Positions 61,108-64,000 of a DNA stretch of 64,000 bases are shown piece by piece. The DNA comes from JAZGGS01 sp963764825 (lineage in GTDB: Bacteria; Bacteroidota; Ignavibacteria; Ignavibacteriales; Ignavibacteriaceae). Numbering within the stretch: the first letter of the stretch is position 1; the number at the start of each line of letters is the position of its first letter. The position numbers were made by a program, and so were the translations under genes. The notes below the pieces were generated by a model. The model saw only the letters and a list, made by a program, of their open reading frames with translations, had not been told where the DNA came from and did not search any database. The stretch covers positions 58,652 through 122,651 of the forward strand of contig CAVXUA010000002.1 of assembly GCA_963764825.1 (NCBI GenBank). The letters run 5' to 3'.

Positions 61108-61889
61108 AAAAAATATTAATTGTTGCAGTTGCCTTGGTAAATCTTTTACTATTATTTCAGGGATGCATTCCTTCAAAACCAACAGATGAGGTTGAACTTC
61201 TTCCCTCCGAAAGACTGATAAACAAACTTGAAGCTAACCGCAGGAAAATAAAAAGCTTTGAAGGAGTTGGAACAATTGAAATTGAATCTGATATTTACGA
61301 TAACAGCGCCAGCTTTAGAGTTGTTATGCTCAAACCCGATTCAATTTATTTTACAATTATGGGTCCGTTTGGAATTGAATTAGCCCAGGCATTGGTAACT
61401 GAAAAAGATTTTATCTTCTACGATGCATTTGAAAATACAGCTTATACCGGCGAGGTGAATGAAGATGTACTGCGGAATATTTTTAAAGTAAATTTATCAT
61501 TCAACGATTTGATTGATGCTTTTGTTGGCTCAGTGAATTTAACAGATAATTTGTACAAACAGCCAAACGATTATACTGTTGATAATGATAAATACGTGCT
61601 TACTTATATTGATCCAACTGAAAACACAACAACTATTTACAGGGTAGATATCAGGGAACTTGGTATAACAAATTATTCATTAAAGGCATCCGATGGCAGC
61701 AAAAATCTTGAAGGGAGTTATTCAAATTTTGAAATGCTTGAAAATGTTGCCGTTCCGTTTAATATTGAAGTTCAGAATAAAGTTGAGAACCAGAAAGTTT
61801 TTATTACCTATAAAAATATAATCGCAAATGATAGTGGCATAGCAATCGATTTAATTTTACCTGATGATGCAACAATTATAGCATGGTAA
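61104..61889 (+). CDS. DUF4292/LolB-like lipoprotein
   Basis: An intact 261-residue lipoprotein starting at TTG 61104, inside the TPR gene's stop. Signal and lipobox: LLLLFQGCIPSKPTDE. The body has the LolB/LolA-like half-barrel pattern (SFEGVGTIEIESDIYDNSAS, DSIYFTIMGPFGIELA). DUF4292 members are common in Bacteroidetes and may carry lipids or lipoproteins to the outer membrane. It overlaps the following EnvC-like gene by 7 bp. Confidence 0.78.
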   Translation: MKKILIVAVALVNLLLLFQGCIPSKPTDEVELLPSERLINKLEANRRKIKSFEGVGTIEIESDIYDNSASFRVVMLKPDSIYFTIMGPFGIELAQALVTEKDFIFYDAFENTAYTGEVNEDVLRNIFKVNLSFNDLIDAFVGSVNLTDNLYKQPNDYTVDNDKYVLTYIDPTENTTTIYRVDIRELGITNYSLKASDGSKNLEGSYSNFEMLENVAVPFNIEVQNKVENQKVFITYKNIIANDSGIAIDLILPDDATIIAW

Positions 61890-63107
61890 CCAATCGTTTA
61901 TATATAATACCCTTCCTTTTACTTACCTATTTAATACCCATCTTTCCACAGGGCGAACAGATTGATGACAAAAAAGAAGAACTCGCAAGAATAAAAGGAG
62001 AGATATCGGAACTTGAAATAGAACTTGAAGAAGAAGATGCTCTCGAAAAGGAATCTGTTAAAGTCCTGGAAAATTATAACAAACAGAGTTTCCTGTTAAA
62101 TAAAATCATCAATAACTTTCGCAGGGAAGAACAGGATAAACAAGCGCAGATAAATAAGAGTAACAGAAACATTAAATCGATTGAAACTGAAATAGAAGTC
62201 CTTAAAGAAAATTATGCCAGGTATATAGTTTCAATTTATAAAAAGGGTCCGCTTAACGAGCTTGAGAGTGTTATAGATTCCGAATCTCTCCAGCAGGCAA
62301 TTTTAAGAATTCAATATTTGAAGAAATTTTCTGATAGAAGAGAAAAGGATCTGGAAGAACTTGAAGCAAAAAAAGATGAACTTGAAACAGCAAAAGTATT
62401 ACTGCAGCAGGAAATAAATGATAAAAGACTACTCGCTGAACAGAAAAAAGCTGAAGAAGAAGTTCTTCAAACAAAATTAGCTGAACGAAAAAAAATATTA
62501 AATAATGTTCGGCAGGATAAAGCTAAATCTGCAGGCAACTCTGGATGCTAAAAAGGAAGCGCAAAGCAGGATAAAAAATATCATTACTAAGCTTATAGAG
62601 GAAGAGGAAAATAGGAAGCAGCAATTGGCTTCGGTTGATGGCACTGATATTATTGAAGAAAATTCCGGGATAGAATATAACCTGGGTACAACTTCCTTTT
62701 CATCCTTTGCACAGATGAAGGGTGAAATGATCTGGCCTCTTCACGAAGGAAAGATTATTGGAAAATTCGGTGAACATAAAAACAGCGTATTGAATACTGT
62801 TACTTTAAATTACGGAATTGACATTGAAGCTAAAGAAGATAATAATATAAGATGTGTTGCCGAAGGTGTTGTATCGGCAATTGATTGGCTGCCCGGTTAC
62901 GGCAGTGTGATTATTGTTTCGCATAATGAAGATTACAGAACCGTTTATGGTCATCTTGAAGAAATATTTGTCCAGGAAGGTGATAAAGTAAAGGCAGGAA
63001 CTGTTCTGGCAAAAATAGGTGAGAGTGTTGATGGGAAAGTTTTGCATTTTGAAATATGGAAAGCAAGGTTAAACCGCGATCCCGAATTGTGGCTGGTAAA
63101 GAAATAA
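61883..63107 (+). CDS. EnvC-like murein hydrolase activator with degenerate LytM (M23) domain (frameshifted)
   Basis: About 407 residues. Signal peptide MVTNRLYIIPFLLLTYLIPI, a long coiled coil (residues about 30-250) and a C-terminal LytM domain. The domain has NYGIDIEA where active enzymes have HxxxD, and VLHFEIW where they have HxH, so at least two zinc ligands are lost while TVYGHL remains. This matches EnvC-type activators that lack peptidase activity and switch on amidases during cell separation. One frame change near 62525 splits coiled coil and domain. Confidence 0.82.
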
Positions 63108-63135
63108 TAATCTTATACACTTATAATTTATTAAA

Positions 63136-64000
63136 GTGTTCCGCTTAAAAGAGAAATTCAAACCTTACAATAAAATTATTCAGAATTTTACATCTCTTTC
63201 TGTATTACAAGCAGCAAACTATCTCTTCCCTTTAATTGTTCTTCCTTATGTTGTAAGAATATCTAGGACCGGAAAAATACGGGCTGGTACAATTTGCTGC
63301 TGCGTTTAACATCTACTTTTTGATTATTTGCGATTATGGTTTTAATCTTTCCGGCACAAGAGCAGTATCCGTTCATAGGAATGACAAAGAAAAACTATCT
63401 CAAATCTTTTCATCCATCCTATTAATAAAAACTGTTCTTTTTATTGTTGCTATACTATTGCTTGGCTGCGATTGTATTTTCAATTGAAAAATTTAGAGCT
63501 GATTATTTAGTTTACTTTGCAAGCTCAGGAATGTTAATAGGCAGCGTACTTTTCCCACTCTGGCTTTTCCAGGGATTGGAAAAAATGAAGTACATTACAA
63601 TTATCCATGTAATTGTAAGAACTTTTACTACCGCTTTAATATTTTTATTGATAAGAAGTGAAGATGATTACATTACGCTGGCGCTTTTAAATTCAATTAC
63701 CCAGGTGCTTATAGGAATTGGAGGAATTATTACTGCTCTTACAATATTAAAAGTTAAATTAATATTCCCTCCAATTAAAATTATTAAAGAACAGTTACAT
63801 GATGGATGGTATCTTTTCTTATCATCTATTTCAATCAACTTATATACTACTTCCAATACTTTTATTCTTGGAATTCTAACTAACAATACATTTGTTGGTT
63901 ACTATGCTGCAGCGGATAAAATAAGGATTGCGTTCCATGGGAATACTTACTAGCATATCTCAAAGTGTTTTTCCCTTTGTGAATAATCTTCTTAAAGAAT
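63136..64000 (+). CDS. Polysaccharide flippase (Wzx/MATE-like), cut by window end and frameshifted
   Basis: N-terminal part of a multi-spanning flippase. It begins at GTG 63136 with VFRLKEKFKPYNKIIQNF, then SLSVLQAANYLFPLIVLPYV, typical of polysaccharide biosynthesis O-antigen flippases. After frame changes near 63265, 63460 and 63945 the reading continues FNIYFLIICDYGFNLSGTRA and FGSVLFPLWLFQGLEKMK-like segments to the window edge. It marks the beginning of a surface glycan region beyond the window. Confidence 0.75.

Overview
The window looks like a chromosomal piece of a low-GC, Gram-negative member of the Bacteroidetes/Chlorobi group, most likely class Ignavibacteria. The main evidence is two secreted cytochromes ending in type IX secretion (T9SS) sorting domains with the QNYPNPFNPST motif, many outer-membrane barrels and lipoproteins, and a complete menaquinone operon. 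I saw no tRNA, rRNA, insertion sequence or CRISPR array. More than 20 genes, including housekeeping ones (asd, menE, menC, menH, katG), are broken by one-base frameshifts whose two halves join into a normal protein. I read most of these as uncorrected sequencing indels and give each such gene its full span.

Region 1 (1-18068) is a purine/urate-type catabolic island. It holds a folate cyclodeaminase (edge-truncated), MocA and an XdhC-type chaperone for molybdenum cofactor, a PLP fold-type II enzyme, a three-subunit molybdenum hydroxylase (Mo, FAD, 2Fe-2S), and homologues of E. coli SsnA, YgfK, YgeY and YgeW. This set matches clusters tied to anaerobic purine and uric acid breakdown. A block of minus-strand genes (TonB-like, VIT/VWA, VWA; 1942-5817) interrupts it.

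Region 2 (18136-22715) is a mixed stretch: a nucleotidyltransferase, a YdeI/DUF1801 protein, a methyltransferase, a flavodoxin-fold reductase, a lipoprotein and threonine synthase.

Region 3 (22736-39410) is a multihaem cytochrome locus. On the minus strand are a NapC/NirT-like 7-haem membrane cytochrome, a cytochrome b, a 19-haem cytochrome c with a C-terminal membrane helix, and a 13-haem cytochrome c fused to a cytochrome b. Divergent from them, across an 828-bp intergenic region, are a 9-haem and an 8-haem cytochrome carrying T9SS sorting domains, with an OmpR-type two-component system between. An NtrC-type sigma-54 regulator and its PAS kinase follow. Together these suggest a quinol-to-cell-surface electron route.

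Region 4 (39533-53734) holds asd, an orphan membrane protein, a nitrilase-family amidase, katG, a DUF454 protein, a 4HBT thioesterase (candidate MenI) and the tightly packed operon rsgA-menF-menD-menH-menB-menA-menC-menE, with a small palindromic repeat between menB and menA.

Region 5 (54913-64000) encodes envelope proteins: a FadL-like barrel, a proline-rich lipoprotein, an unusual Tyr-/Asn-/Pro-rich repetitive lipoprotein, another barrel, a TPR lipoprotein, a DUF4292 lipoprotein, a degenerate LytM/EnvC-like factor and a polysaccharide flippase cut by the window edge. Menaquinone made by region 4 is the likely electron donor for the cytochromes of region 3.
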